Shown here one piece after another: positions 22,086 through 35,500 of a stretch of DNA of 64,000 nt. The translations under genes were made by a program, and so were the position numbers. Under the pieces are notes generated by a model. That model did not search any database. It had not been told where the DNA came from and was given only the letters and a program-made list of their open reading frames with translations. Location of the stretch: positions 2,790,001 through 2,854,000 of the forward strand of contig OW051495.1 of the NCBI GenBank assembly GCA_932521035.1, given 5' to 3'. The DNA comes from Oscheius dolichura. Taxonomy: Eukaryota > Nematoda > Chromadorea > Rhabditida > Rhabditidae. Every line of letters begins with the position of its first letter. The first letter of the stretch is position 1.

Positions 22086-25000
22086 TTAATGGGTTGACAG
22101 ATAGTTCTGATCCTGTGAATACGGTTGGAGTGACGTCGTCTCCGAATAAGCCGCGGTACCGTTGTTATTCTGAAGGGAAATATGACATTTCTGGATTGGC
22201 TTCGTATCAAAAATGAAAACCTTTTCGTCGGGAAATAGAACGCATAAAACATCTTATTTTCAATTAGTCCAAAAAGGAAAGCGTTCGATTCCTACTACTC
22301 AATTTCAGTAGATGTTACGATGGCTCTTTTAATTATAACTGGCACAACTCCTCTATTGGACTTGTGATTGTCTCATCCAAATTACAGTAATACCCTTCAA
22401 TTCCGCTATTTCCCTGCCGCCTGCCCTTACCTTTCCAGCCATGGCCAATGTCTCCGAGCTAACATTGAAAGACACATCCGAAGGCAGGGGAATCCTCTCG
22501 GATCCGACGTTGACCACACAGCCGAGGATGTCGTACTCGCTGGACAGTCGCCCACTCAGGAACAACCACCTACTCAGCTTCGAAACTGACCTGAATTCTG
22601 GGGTGTTTGATCATTTTTGGAAAAGATACCAGAGTGTCGAGAGACAAGAGAGCATGGACATCGTCCGGAAAGGGAAGTACTGTACCCCGTCGGTGTACAT
22701 CGGATAGTGGATGAAGGCTTTCATGTGGAGGAGGGGCTCGCCGCCGGAGAGACGGAGCAACAGACCAACCTGGAGGAATTTATCATGTTTTATGGAATCC
22801 TTATATGGCAGAACACTGGCAGACAATTTGATCCTGTCAATATGAAAAAGTTTGAAAACATACCACGTATCCAGCCAGTGAACCGTAGGTATTGCTGTCC
22901 TCCATGTAGACGACACAAAACAGCTGGGGGAACAGGATGACATAGACCAGGTCGGCACACAGGTACCTGGAAAGGTTATTTTAGGTCTTGGAACGATTTC
23001 ATAAAAGGCGGCAAGGGCGCTAAGCAATCATTGTAGACAAACGACTAACGTTGCGAACTGTTTCCAGAAATATTTCCCTTTTTAGTGTTTTGTAGGCTAT
23101 TGATAAGATCTAGTTGCATAACGACCACAGTATCTCTGCGCCTTTACCGGTCTAATGTTTTGGAACCGAAAAAAGACGGGGGTATGGTTGGCAGTTGTTT
23201 AGGCATGAGACAGCCGGAAAAAAAGTTCGCTATTGATATTTTTTGCTTCGCGGTTCTTTTATATGATTTGGCTTCATGCTTATCGCAATCCGTCTTTATT
23301 GTCTCTTTTCAACAAAATGCCTGTTTTCCAATGCAAATGAAAAATTTGACAATTTGGTACTATTTCTGGAAAACATCTTGTTTCGGGAATGGGATAAAAT
23401 GAAAAGAAAGGTTGGTATTCATTCTCTCACCACTGCGCACAACTTACCACAATCCGTAGATGCTTTGAATGGTCAGGGCCATGACAGTCGCCATAATGCC
23501 GACCAAGACGATGGCTATCCTCATCACAATGATCACTTCTGCCTCCGATGCCTGTAATCTCCCCCATTTTCTCTTCCCTTCTCAAAAATCCCCCTACGTG
23601 AGGTCGAATGGTGAGTTTCCAAATGTTATGAGCGAACATAGAAGCAGCTGAAAGGACGGATGAGTCGGCTGAAGACATTACAGCAGCCGACACGGCGCCC
23701 AGACCTGGAATAGACCACGATGTACAGCCGGTTATTTTTAGGGCGGATGAAATGTTTCTGGACGGGGATATGAAGCTCTTTTTATGGCATTTATAGTCCT
23801 GTTATGAAGGATTGAAAAAAAATTGAGACTCACCAATGAAAGCGACCCATTTGGGGGTCAGATACTGGAATACCAGAGGGACGACCATGTTCCTCTTGTC
23901 TTCCGGGATCGATTCCACCTTGGTTCCGTTGTTCCACGGAGAGTATTCTGTCAATGTCCAGTCTATAACAGACAAATTTTTCTGTTTTATCGAACATTGA
24001 AAGTCCGTGGTTGTCAACATCTATGTTCGATACTTCTTACAACTTGTTCTTGTTAGGTTATTTCCAACTCACCAGTATTCTTAGCGATGGCTCCAATGAG
24101 AGCCGGTGGAATTGCCATGATGATACACCCGACTCCGGCTACAAAAGAGAGTTTCTGTGCTCCAGATGAGGTTTTTGAGGAGAGAACCCGTTGGAAGTAA
24201 ACCTGCCACGGAATACCGCCAAAGATGAGCAAGAGCATACAGTCGATCCATAGCCACGTCTCTTTGAAACCGCCGATAGTCCCTATAAACTTATTTTTTA
24301 TGTAGAGTGCTGTAATTTCTAAATATTGTGTTTTGAGTAGTCTACAGATTCCTATGTATTGTTATGTCGACGGTATCCGTATTGTAATCTAGTCTTCTCA
24401 ACTTTTTTGTGTTTAGGTTAGTCTATAAGGACTCCATTCGGACTCTTGTATATTCCAGGCTTTACCACACTTGTTATTTTCTCAAAATGTTTGTTTTGGT
24501 TAGTCTACAAGAACCACAGATATTAGGGAACACAATCATCTCAGAGTTGACCATAGTTACAAAAGCAAAATGAACTGACCGATCCAATCTCCCGGATTCC
24601 TCGATATGTCCCGAGTTTTATTCTGGAGAAGGGCAGCCGGCACACAGACCCACTGAAAATATGATTTTATTGTTTCATTTCGGGTTTTTAAACTTCAAAA
24701 GAGTGGAAATTCTGATTTATCAGCTCCACGGTGAAATCGAATATTTGTTTACAATAAGGGTCTCCATTGCGCGTATGGTTGCCTACGCTATTCTTTTGTT
24801 TACTTATTATTTTTTTCGTTTCTTTGTCCTCTGATATACTCCAAATGGTAGTTAGAAATAATGCACCTTTCAATCGTCCCGTTTCCTCTAATTTCCCCCC
24901 GCTTACCAATCCGATAAAAATACAGAACAGCTGTACTACGTCGGTATAAGCCACGGCGTAGAGTCCCCCACTGAATGTGTAGAAAACAGCAATCAGGGCG

Positions 25001-28000
25001 GAGATGATCACCGACAGTCCCATGTCTATCTGGAGGATGACGGACAGCGTGGCTCCTGAACAGAATTTCTATTGTTTTATGGGGGGACAGATAAGGAAAC
25101 ACGCTAGTAATTGTAACTAGTCTATCCTTAGAAATGCGTACCCAAAGCTGAGAGGATGGCAGCGCTCCAGAAGACTTCTCCCAAGAGAGCCGGGATGAAC
25201 ATCAGACCACCCACCCGCTGGCCGTATTTGATCTGAAAAACTTTTGTGCTATTGAAAGGGGTTTTATATTCCAGAATCTCTTCTTCTCATTTACTTTGAT
25301 CCATGTTTCAGCTCCCCAATAAGATTTTGTTTCATTTTCTCTGTTTACTACCTGTTCAACCGCGCTTCCCGAAAAAATGTCTGTCCCTTCTCCCCTTGTG
25401 CCGCTCTCCTGACTGCCCCCCCCCCCCCCCCCTTTTGCTCTCCGGGGGGCTGACAACAGAAGCCCCGCGTCATCCTCTCCCTACATTACACTTCAGCCGG
25501 CCGATAGAGGCAGCCAGTGAATCCCCTCCACCGCCACGAGACTATCTAAGCCCACGGAAGACGGCTGCCCGTCTCTTATCTCTCAAATCTTTCCCACGGG
25601 CATTATCAGCACGGAGCATTCTTCTTTCCGAGAAGAGACCGAATTCTCCCCTTCCCTCTTCTCTCCTTGTTTTCCCTTTTGAACGCCCTTGTTTTTTCGG
25701 GGCAGCTCTTTAATTTAAACTCCCGCGTTTGGTCGTGATTAACGACTGTCAGCCCCCTTCTCCTGGCCAGGCGGCCATCATTCAGCCGGCTCAGATGGCC
25801 CCCCACTCTCCGCCAAAAGGTTTCCGCCTTCCTAAATTGACTTCTTTACCAGTCTGGCGACGTCTTCTTCGCGTTTTTTGTACGTTTGTCTACGTATTGA
25901 GTAAAATAGTTTCTGACAACTTATTAGGGATTCTTGAAACAGAAATGACACGGTACAGGGGCCTAATACCAAAGAACACGTGTCAACTTGTTATTCCTCG
26001 TTCACGTTGGCCACTTTATGTTATACCGCTAGGATAAGAAATTAACTGTAGAGGTGTTCTCATTGTAATGCCGCCAAGGTTCAAGAAAATTACAAAAAAA
26101 TGTTTATCCTCTGGAAATAACAGACACGAGTAATTTTTGACTTATAAGAGATTCTTGAATCATAGGAAACGCTGCATGGGGTACGAATGCCAATAGGATA
26201 ACGATAAGTTCAAATGCAATTGAAATTATCCCCCTTTTTAATGTTTTACGGATAAATTAAAGGCAGGCGAGTAAAAGAATTTTCATTTTTTTGACATCCT
26301 AGGAAATCTGCTTATCCCCCTACAGAGAGAAGTAATAGATCCTTTCCACGATGGCCCCGTTTTTGATGAGATTCCACGTCTCGTCTTCGAAACCGTGAGA
26401 GCCCGTCGATTGCCGAATCCCCCGTCTCCCCCGGCTGGCGGCGGCCGTCTATCTCTCTCCCGCGACGTATTGCGACGATTCAACGACTTCAGCCACCCCG
26501 ACGACGCGTCATCCCCCATCCTCCCCTGGATTTCGCTTTATTTTTAGAGAAAAGCGTCATCTTGCCCCCACACCATCTGTTTTTCATGTAACGGTGCTTC
26601 ATCGTCGTTCGTTGCTTTTCCCCCAAAATCGAATCAGATCTCTGTTTTTGATTTTTCTTATTCCACTTTCTCCTCCCTCCCCTCCCCCATTATCCCCTCC
26701 CTGACCGAAATGAGAGGCATAATTGGTTCATATAGATTCCCCCCTCTCTCCTGGCATCACTATGTAGTGAGAAGAAGGAGGAGGTCGAGCACGAATTGAT
26801 CTCTGCTTCCACATTTCAGAAGATTAGAAACGGGAGAGAGAGAGAGGCAGTTCTCCGAGAGATAAACAGAGGCCCCTACAAAGTCACGCCAGATTTCAAT
26901 CCCCCTCCCTCGAGTCGGGAGTTGGAGGAGGCGGCTCAGACCCCACCTATTGTTATTTTTTTGTTATGGGGGATTTACTAAAAGCGGCGGCTCTTATTAT
27001 ATTGTTTGGAAGCAGAGTACGACATCTCAATTTAGTATTTTTAGTTTCGGGGATTTACTAAAGCGGGTAGATAATATTCTTGGCGCTTCCATTGGGCTAT
27101 CCTCATTTCCTTCTGTGCAGTATTTGCCATAATTTTACAGTATTTGGAGCAAAAATGGAGAGGATAAACTTTACTTTAGAAAAAGGATTTTCTGTTTCGG
27201 GGAATTTGCTTGCTATAGTAAATGTTGGAAGACACACCCTTCATCTCAACTTATCATTTTCCGTGTTTTGGATATTTTACAAAAACAGGAAAACAGCATT
27301 CTACATACTTACTCTCAACGTTAGCGTAGTATTAGAAGGAAATTCCCCCGTATTTGGAGCAAAAAACGACAAGAGACAGCCAAGGTCTTGTTCCAGAAAA
27401 ATGATGTTTTTTATTTATTTCGAGGGGTCTACTATAACGTACAAATGAAGTCTTTGTGTTTGGCATTGGTCGCTTGTATTGAAAATCGAAAGCTTAGTTT
27501 TTTTTAGTCCAAAAAAAGAGAACCGCCGTGTTTCGGTCGCTCCTTTTATTTTTCAAAATTGGGAAGAAGTGACCTAGTAAATACTCTCGGAGTTAGGAAA
27601 AGAGAGTTCTATCCAGTAACTTTCAGATCCCAAAAAAGTGTCGATCCCTCGAGCTTCCCCGAATTTTGTGTCCAGCTGTGAGGCGGTGGTCGATCGTTCC
27701 CCCAGCCCGCCACTTGTCCCCGTCGGTGTCCTTCATCGTTCCGTTCTCCCGCCGCTCCCTGGCCGTCTATCTCTCAGCCCATCGCCCCCCGTTGCCCTTT
27801 CTGCTGTGAATCTCTTCTCCCCCTCGTTCCCGCGTCGCTCGATCCATTGATGTGATTCAATCGACGGGGGGACAGGGCGACTGACTGAGAGAGAGAGAGA
27901 CAACCCCGCGCGTTTTTCTCCGAGACGCGCCCCAACGGAGAAGGCCAGGTGGCGTCCTCGAATCTCCCCCTGCCTGCCCCAGTCGGCCGGCCATCTATTG

Positions 28001-31000
28001 TGACCTCCATCGGGGTGGCGTCGGGTCCAACGCGACGCCATTTGTCGCCCTCTCCTCGCTGCCTCGGCTGCCCGCTTCTGTGTCCCTCCTGATTCAATCG
28101 ATACTTTTCAGCAGCCCACCACCGACGCGGAGAGTGAGTTTTGAGTGACGACGGGTCAATTGGAACACAGCCAAGAGATACCACGGCCAGAACGACCGGC
28201 ACCGGACCATGGAGAAACACTTCAAACATATTCTCAATCAAAAGGTGGGACACCCTTTTATAAATGGAAAGGGGGAGAATTTTGAGGGGAAAATGCTTCG
28301 ACCATATCATAAAATTCCGTCTTTTGTGACTCTATATGTGCTCGACTAACTCTGCATGGAAAAACAGCATTCCGGTCTACTTTTCCCCTTTTGGCTGTTT
28401 CCTTCCAGATCAAGTAATTTCCAAGCTCTCTGAAGAATTCCTCTCGCTTCCTCAAATGTTCCAAAAATCAATTAAATAGCCCTTCAATCACCCAGGGTTC
28501 AATGTCTCCCCTAGATATGTAATAAGAACTATCTGCTCGTTTTCCAAACGGTCTATCTATCCCGCTCCACCAGGCGCTCTTCCCCTTGCCTCGCTCAAAA
28601 AGAACGGCACTATTTGTCTACTCGCCTCAGCGTTTCTTTGCTCTTCTGTGCGCCCTGTCTGTTGCACTTCACCAAAAGGTCATAAAGAAGCTGGGGGTTC
28701 GTTTTGGGAGAGAGAAGGGGCTGGTGGTAAAGTTCAGTGAGAGAAATTATGAGACACTCTCATATTACGATTGTAATACTCCAAATTTTCTGACTTTAGA
28801 AGATTCACCAAAACATTAAAACAAAAGTTGACCAGATTAGAATGTTACGCCTTCTTTCATGGATTCCACAATCATCAAAAAGTTGTCTGGAACAGTATTT
28901 TTTTTGTTGATTTGAGCCCGTTCCCGGTCAATATTGTCTCGGTTGTCGAGTCATTCACGTGCATCATAATCTGGCCTAATTACGCCGGTAACTGCCATTG
29001 TCACAGAGAAAATATGAAAGCGATACCGGGCGACGAAAGCTTTTGATTTTTTGGAGTATCGCAGATGGGACAAAAGGCGAACATCTGCGAGGATGATAGT
29101 ACGAAGAAATAGCTTCTAATTTTCAGCCGCTGGAACTGTCCCTAGGCAACAATTCGCCGATCCTGACGCTGACATGTCACGAGTGCGGCCTGGTGAAGAA
29201 GTCTTCCGAGGAGATGGAGATTCACATCAAGATAGAGCACATCGACTGGCTGCCCTACAAGTGTCCTCACTGCAAGACCCACCGGGCGTCGGACGGCCAG
29301 ATGAGGGAACACATCCACGCCAGCCATAAGACCAATCCCAAGGAGGTGGGCTACCCCTTGACTATCTAAAGAGAGCCGTTTCAGTTTATCTACGTCGACA
29401 ACATGGAGGCGAAGAGGACCCTGATGAGGCTAATGGACCAGGCACTCTACGCGACGGTGGCCAAGAAAATGGGGGCCGCCGCCGATGACGGCTACGACCA
29501 CGTCATGAGTCCGGAGGTAGGGGAAGATTTAGAATTCCGGATAAAAAGAGAATCTAGGCATCGACTGCTGCCCACTCGACGACGTCGTCGGATTCTCCCC
29601 CGGGAGAACCTTCTTCCCCGACAGCCATGGAGTCCGAAGCCATTGTCAAGACAGAAATAGCCCCGGGAGATTCGAATACAGAAGCCCTACTGGCCAGTAT
29701 CACTAGGGCAGCTTCGTCGGCCACGGCTGGGGAAGGACTCGACGCCCTGGCAATGCTGTTGGAAAGTTGTAAAGCACCGGAAAAGGTCGAGGAAGAGTCA
29801 CTCCAGGATATTAGCTTGTAAGTTTTGGCGAGGTTTATTAAAGAAAAATTGATCTTCGCTCTTGATTTTCCCTCCGTATTTAATTTCTTCCAGGTCATTT
29901 TTCGACTCGCTCTTCGGGAACAAGAGCCTTTCCGAGTCGACATTTGAAGTGACCCCGAATAAGAGAGCAACAGTCCAGTGAGTTTTGTTTTTTTTATGTT
30001 CTATCGTCTGAATAAGACTATCCTAACTAATTGCTAATGTTTTTGTGTATTTTCAGACAAAGTAAGAAGAAAGTGGTGGGAATGTGTAAGGCGTGCAATA
30101 AACCGGTGACCGCAGGAGCTCGTCAGATGCATTTATTCTTCCATATGGCTAAAGATCTTCGGGTGAGTTACTTATTTTCCTTTTTTGAGAAACATGAGCC
30201 ATTTTTAGGTATTCCGATTCTTCTGTAAGCATGAAGGCTGTGATATCGAACACTACCGGAAGGATCAGATGGAACACCACATGACCAAGGTCCACGGAGC
30301 AATTAATCCGGAACTCATTGGGGACAGGACGGAGGAATTGTACCAGAAGAGCAAGGTGGGTAAAGGGGGCATTACTCACACTCCGATTAGTGCTTGGCTT
30401 GTATAGAGCGAATACATAACTGATCCAAAACATATTAAAATTTTCGTTTAGGAGCTTCAACATGAACTTCTCGGGGAGATGAGCGTCATCAGCAATACCG
30501 ATTCGCCCACCTCGATTCACAAGAGGCCAGCCCCCGCGCCCCCATCCCATCCTCCAGATGACAAACAGACTCTTCAGTGCAATATGTGCAAAAAGTTCAT
30601 GGAAAATAGGGTAAGCTTTCATTGTTCAAATCAAAATTCATCATTACTTCAATATTAGAAGCAGCGCCGAAACATTTCATGACCCCATCTATTTTCAGGT
30701 GAAAGGCTTCCACATCCTGCATCATTTGGCTCGAGACAAAGGCATCCTCCGCTACACGTGTAAACTTTGTGACTTTGCCCACGACCGGTCACAGTCTGTT
30801 CTGGGACACGGGAAGAAGGAACACGGGCGGGAGGATGTCGTCTTGGACAGGATAGGCGACTACGAGGAAGAGGTCCAGGAAATGTCACAGAAGTGCTTCG
30901 CAATCGATACGAACTTCGAGACATCGAAGAAGAAGACCAAGGGAAGTCCGTACATTATGAAGAAGCCAAAAATGGAAGAAGAAACCGAAGAACAGGTAAT

Positions 31001-32582
31001 TCTGAATGACGTGTAACAAAACATATTAGACTGATATGGGTGGAATTTAATGGGAATTTAAAACATTAAAAACACTTTTAGATCTAAAAGTTGCCTAAAA
31101 AACTTCTGCTGTTTTTTTACTTTTAAAGGAAGGGTAGCGCAGATTTTGAATTTGTTGAAAATTCCAATAAATTTAGATTACGCGTAAATGTCTTGCACGA
31201 AATTTTTCGAAAATTTCATGATTTTTGAAGTAAGATAGTTCTCTTCTCTTCTTGCTGGCATTTATATCATTTACTTTTTACTACAATAAAATAAGCACGT
31301 CGAGAAGATCATTTTGATATATGAACGATCAAATAGTTCGTCAAAAAATAATTTTTGACTCAAAATCGTCAGTTTTGATGTATTTTTGGAAACTCATATA
31401 TGCAGCTCGATTCTTGTTATTTTTTCTTTTGCCCTATAGTAATTCGATGATAATAAAACACGGGAAAGCATCAGAAATGGAAAATTATGCATAAAAACGG
31501 TTTTGGTAATAGCTACAGTAATCCAATGGTGTCGGCGCACTTTATTTCAAAACCTGCGCTACTCTCCCTTTAACCAGTCCATAATTGGTCACCTCCATAT
31601 TATTCACACTTATCTCTGCAAGAGTTACAACATAATAATTTTAAACATTTACAGAGTGACCCCGACGAGAACCAAGAAGATCCCTTTCAGACGACGATCC
31701 TCAGCCAGGAAATGGAAGAGGACGAAGAAGAAGAAGTCTAGCCCCCTCCTCCCATCCCTCTCTACCTCCCGATCTCCCCGCATATCCAGCATTTCCCTTT
31801 TAATTTGATCCAGTACAGGTTGCCTCCCCCCTTACCGGTCACATGTTTCAATGTGATTACTTAAGAGATTCGTCAATAAATATACGAGAAATACACCAAC
31901 CTGAAATGGGTCGAGCATGGTCACGTATCCTTCTTCTCTCATCCGTTTGGCGAACAGAAAGCCGCCGACGATGAGTGACATGGCGTAGCCGAACGGGGCC
32001 TGGCAGCCAAGAAGACCGCCATTGTAGAGGGCCTCCGCCGTACCGTTGATGTACGCTCCGCCGACCCAAGTGGCTAGAAAATTGAATGCTCAAACAAAAA
32101 TTGATTTGCAACAATATAAACGCTCTATTATCTCTGGAGCGAAATGAAAAGAAATGGCTATTTTTCAGTTTTACGAATTCTATTTCTATCGGGGAACGAT
32201 TCTGATAACGTTAGGTGTCGGTATGAGCGCATACAAAAAGTTTAGCAATACGAATTCGCCATTTCCTACCGTATCCTCTCTTCGAAAAGATCAAAAACCG
32301 ACCAGTCATTGTGAATATTCCGACGAGGGTTCCGATGTTTCTCCCCGCTAACATCACTTCTTCCGTATGGGCCCCTTCCTGGTCGATGAGATCTTTCGCA
32401 TTCTGAACAAGAGAATTTTGAAGGGTTTATGGATGGGTTATAAGGATTTTTTCGTTTGGGAGTTACTAGTAATTACATAAGAACAATCTCACCTTTGTTT
32501 TTCTGCCAGCCCATACTCCAACGATGAGGATGACGATGTAGAAGAAGACAATCGCCACAATCCCAAGGAGATCTGCTGCCAT
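22086..32582 (-). CDS. cho-1: High-affinity sodium-dependent choline transporter (CHO-1 / SLC5A7 type)
   Basis: Takes up choline with sodium at cholinergic terminals for acetylcholine synthesis. Fourteen exons: 32582-32493, 32402-32303, 32073-31901, 25232-25142, 25055-24907, 24652-24580, 24282-24073, 23962-23834, 23704-23598, 23551-23448, 22966-22864, 22769-22630, 22590-22431, 22169-22086. All phases agree; 1713 nt gives 570 residues, close to known CHO-1. It starts [19 protein letters not shown] and contains [68 protein letters not shown] and [12 protein letters not shown], all strongly conserved in SLC5A7. About 12-13 membrane spans are distributed as in the family. The C-terminal tail is polar ([12 protein letters not shown]). 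Intron 3 is 6668 bases and contains an entire zinc-finger gene on the other strand. Confidence 0.95.
25233..28208. other. Part of choline-transporter intron 3 without coding exons
   Basis: I see no minus-strand exon of the transporter here. The open frames present are low-complexity, proline- or arginine-rich and lack splice partners. The 3' part (27.6-28.2 kb) is GC-rich and lies directly upstream of the nested zinc-finger gene, so it probably contains that gene's promoter and 5' UTR. Confidence 0.5.
25416..25432. repeat. Run of 17 cytosines
   Basis: An uninterrupted C tract inside the large transporter intron. Its exact length is prone to assembly error. Confidence 0.9.
28209..31741 (+). 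CDS. C2H2 zinc-finger protein nested in the choline-transporter intron
   Basis: Probable nuclear DNA- or RNA-binding regulator. Ten exons in phase: 28209-28244, 29127-29345, 29385-29516, 29558-29817, 29894-29977, 30057-30162, 30209-30355, 30452-30610, 30699-30995, 31655-31741 (1527 nt, 508 residues). C2H2-type fingers are scattered rather than in tandem: two near residues 30-80 (CHECG with HIKIEH, then [13 protein letters not shown] with HIHASH), one near CKACNKPV with HLFFH, one with CKHEGCD and HHMTKVH, and a last pair around CNMCKKF and [13 protein letters not shown] with HGKKEH. A Ser/Thr/Ala-rich linker and an acidic end ([11 protein letters not shown]) follow. The style recalls nematode LIN-26/LIR-like proteins, but I cannot assign it. 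The gene lies entirely inside intron 3 of the transporter on the opposite strand. Confidence 0.85.
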
Positions 32583-35500
32583 TTCTGAAGGAATACTGTA
32601 GCGGTTAGTCACAACGGAGAGAGAAATACGGGCCGTAGAACAGAAGAATAATACAAATGGGTGGTCGCCCCCCTCGGGGGAAGCTCCCCGTCGTAACGAC
32701 GACGTGCCGAGTGGGATAATTTATTCCAAAAAGTGCGTGAATGACCCCCGATTCGGGTGGCGTTCTTGCCGGGCCTCGGGGGCTCAACTTCCCAATAATT
32801 CATCGGAGTCGCCGGCTGAGAACAATGGAAGAAAAGTCGAAAACGGGGGATATGGCCAGCCAGGCGGAGCAGAGGAAGACGTTGCAAGCGATATGAAGGA
32901 GAGGGGAAGAGACCGTTCACCACACCCACACCTAGAGAATTACGGAAACCGGGGTTGGCTTGAAAATACGATAGAAGCTGGCTTTTCTTTTATGCTTTGT
33001 TCATTGAAAGTCAGATTACAAGAGGGGAGTAACAGGACCGAATTTTTGAACAATAATCATCATCATTTGGCCATTTTTGTAAATAAAACGCATAAATGCT
33101 CACAATGTCAGAAGCCACCGATTGGAAAAGTGTAGCAGCTGTCAAATTCTAATAATCGACTGGAAACATTATTATTTTTTGACTAACATGCTGTAAAGCC
33201 TCTTCCAACGAATATGTCTACAGGGAAAGAACGTTTGAACATTGAAATTCGGCTATCACTCGAGTAATGAATCCAGTGATCTCACCCTAAGACTTTAGTA
33301 GTTCCGATAAAACGGAGAAATTGCTATAGAAATGATTCATCTCCAAAAGTTACAGTAAAGTTTTGGAATCGTTGACTGTATTATAACAGAATCGTAACAT
33401 TTCGGTTTTCCAATTTGAATATGAAAAGTCATTGAACCTCAATGAGGATCACAGTAAGTTACGATTCTTATAGTTCAAGTAAAACAGCAAAAGACAATTC
33501 TACAGTCGATTGTATTCCGTTTATCGAATAACTATTGAATGGCACGTGGCGATAATATTATAGCCGAATAGAAACGGTAGTTATTTCACTTTTTTAGCCT
33601 AACCTCGAGAAGTAATAGCTTATTGATTCAAGCAAGAAATCGTTGAATTCTAATAGCCCAGACAAAACATAGAAGAAGTAAGAATCCGGCCGGATGGAGG
33701 ATCAGAGAATTTCGAAGAATTATGCAAGAAGCTCGCATGAGAATCTCTAACAAGGTCTCCAGACACGCGGCTGACGTCCTCTCGCCTTTAGTTTTTCCAG
33801 ACCACATCATACAAGTACGGCTAGAGAACAATCGAGATAATATGAAGGACAAGTGGAGCAGATGAGTATTTCATATAATTTTTTGTTGTTTGGAAAGGAA
33901 GATCGAGTCGGAAAAGGCGTTGGGAGGAGTGGATTCGTCACTTGAAATATAAGAAACGGACGTGTGAATCCGTGAGAAATCTGAGTGTTTGGCTGATGAG
34001 ACGGGGGCCGGGGGGCGGCTGGAAGGAGGCAGAAGAAGCGATAATTGAGAGTTGGAGTTTTATTTGAGGGAGGGAGGAGGATGGTCAGAACGAAAGCAAT
34101 CCATCACGGACAACCCCCAGTGGGTCGAAAGAGGGGGCAAAAGACAATAAGGAAATTGACGCCTCGTTACAGACACCGAAAGTGGCCATGTTTCGGGGTG
34201 GCTATTTATAAATGAGAGATATTCGAATCTAGTAACATCAGGCGAACTAAGAGACAATATTTCGGGTTTCCGGGTGTCGGGAGGCTGTCGAAGTGTGCCG
34301 TCGAAGTGAATTGAATTTCCTGTCCACTTCAGAATTGACGAAAGAAATCAAAATGTTTCAGACGTCTAATAAATTCACTGCAGATGGAAAGTTTTCACTT
34401 TTTCCTGTTTCCAAAGTGTTCACAAACTAGTATTTTCCTCAGGTATGTTTTTTTTTCTAACGTTCCGTTTCAGAATTACCTTAAAATTGACAAACAGGAA
34501 GTTCTGCAGTTAGACGGTCATATAAGCTGCAAAAACAAATGAAATAGAGTTGGAAACAGAATGTGTTAGAGGTTCATTGGGGGTGGGGTGAATGGGTGGT
34601 GGGAGAACGTTGATTGCGGGAGAGGCTCTGCCATATAATTTGAAAGAGAAGAATCTGATACTACAACCCAATTAACGCCTGCCATGTCAGACGGCAGGCA
34701 AACGGATTCCCTCTTTTTTTTTGACTGGTGTGTATTCTGTAGTAGGGAAAGGATTGCTATCAAGTAGGTATTGCTGAATGTCGAACGAGTTGAGCAACAG
34801 AATAGTTTTTGTTTTTAGAGTATGATTAAAACATTCTGTTTCCTCAATAGAAATAGTTTTCCTTTGAATTGTGATTACCCTGGCAAAAAGGAAATGATTC
34901 AAATGGAAAGGACGTGCCAGTATTGCCTTCTCTCTATTTTTTAAAGGAACATTCAAGGATGGGAAAAACAAAAAGAAACGACCCCATTGCTGGTGAAGAC
35001 AACACACTCATTTTACTCAAAAATTAAAGAAGATGCCGTTTATGTGCTTATCAAAGTAGGGAGGAGTTGTCTAGGTTTTAGAGATCGGTTAAAACATTGG
35101 ATATTGTGTAACCATCAATCATACCTATATATCGGAATGGAGTTTTCGAAAATGGATTTTCTTCAAATGAATCAGAGTGGTGTCTCCAGTCTTTGATGTA
35201 AGCTTTAGACGAGAAAACGTAAAAAATGGCCTAATCTCGAACCAAGACAATAGATAGACTCATTTCACTCGAAGTAGGGGAGTATGATATGGAACTTACT
35301 CCGTTGGTTCAAAATTATCCGGAAATGGGATGACTTATCGATGTCATGTAATTCTATTTGTTTTAAATTCTTTTTAAAACTTTGAAATATTTGAAGTTCA
35401 TCAGTCGGTCGTGCTGTGGGCGAAAAAATGAAAATGAACCGTTCCAAGTGGGAGATATCAGGCAGGGAGTGGGCAGCTTCTCTAGTAGTATAGCATCGAC

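Noticed and set aside
22441-22940. Overlapping plus-strand open frames near 22.4-22.9 kb
   Set aside because: They are antisense to choline-transporter exons 11-13, which match the family precisely.
26283-26519. Arginine-rich minus-strand open frame in the transporter intron
   Set aside because: No splice partners, biased composition, and no recognisable motif; likely chance in GC-rich sequence.
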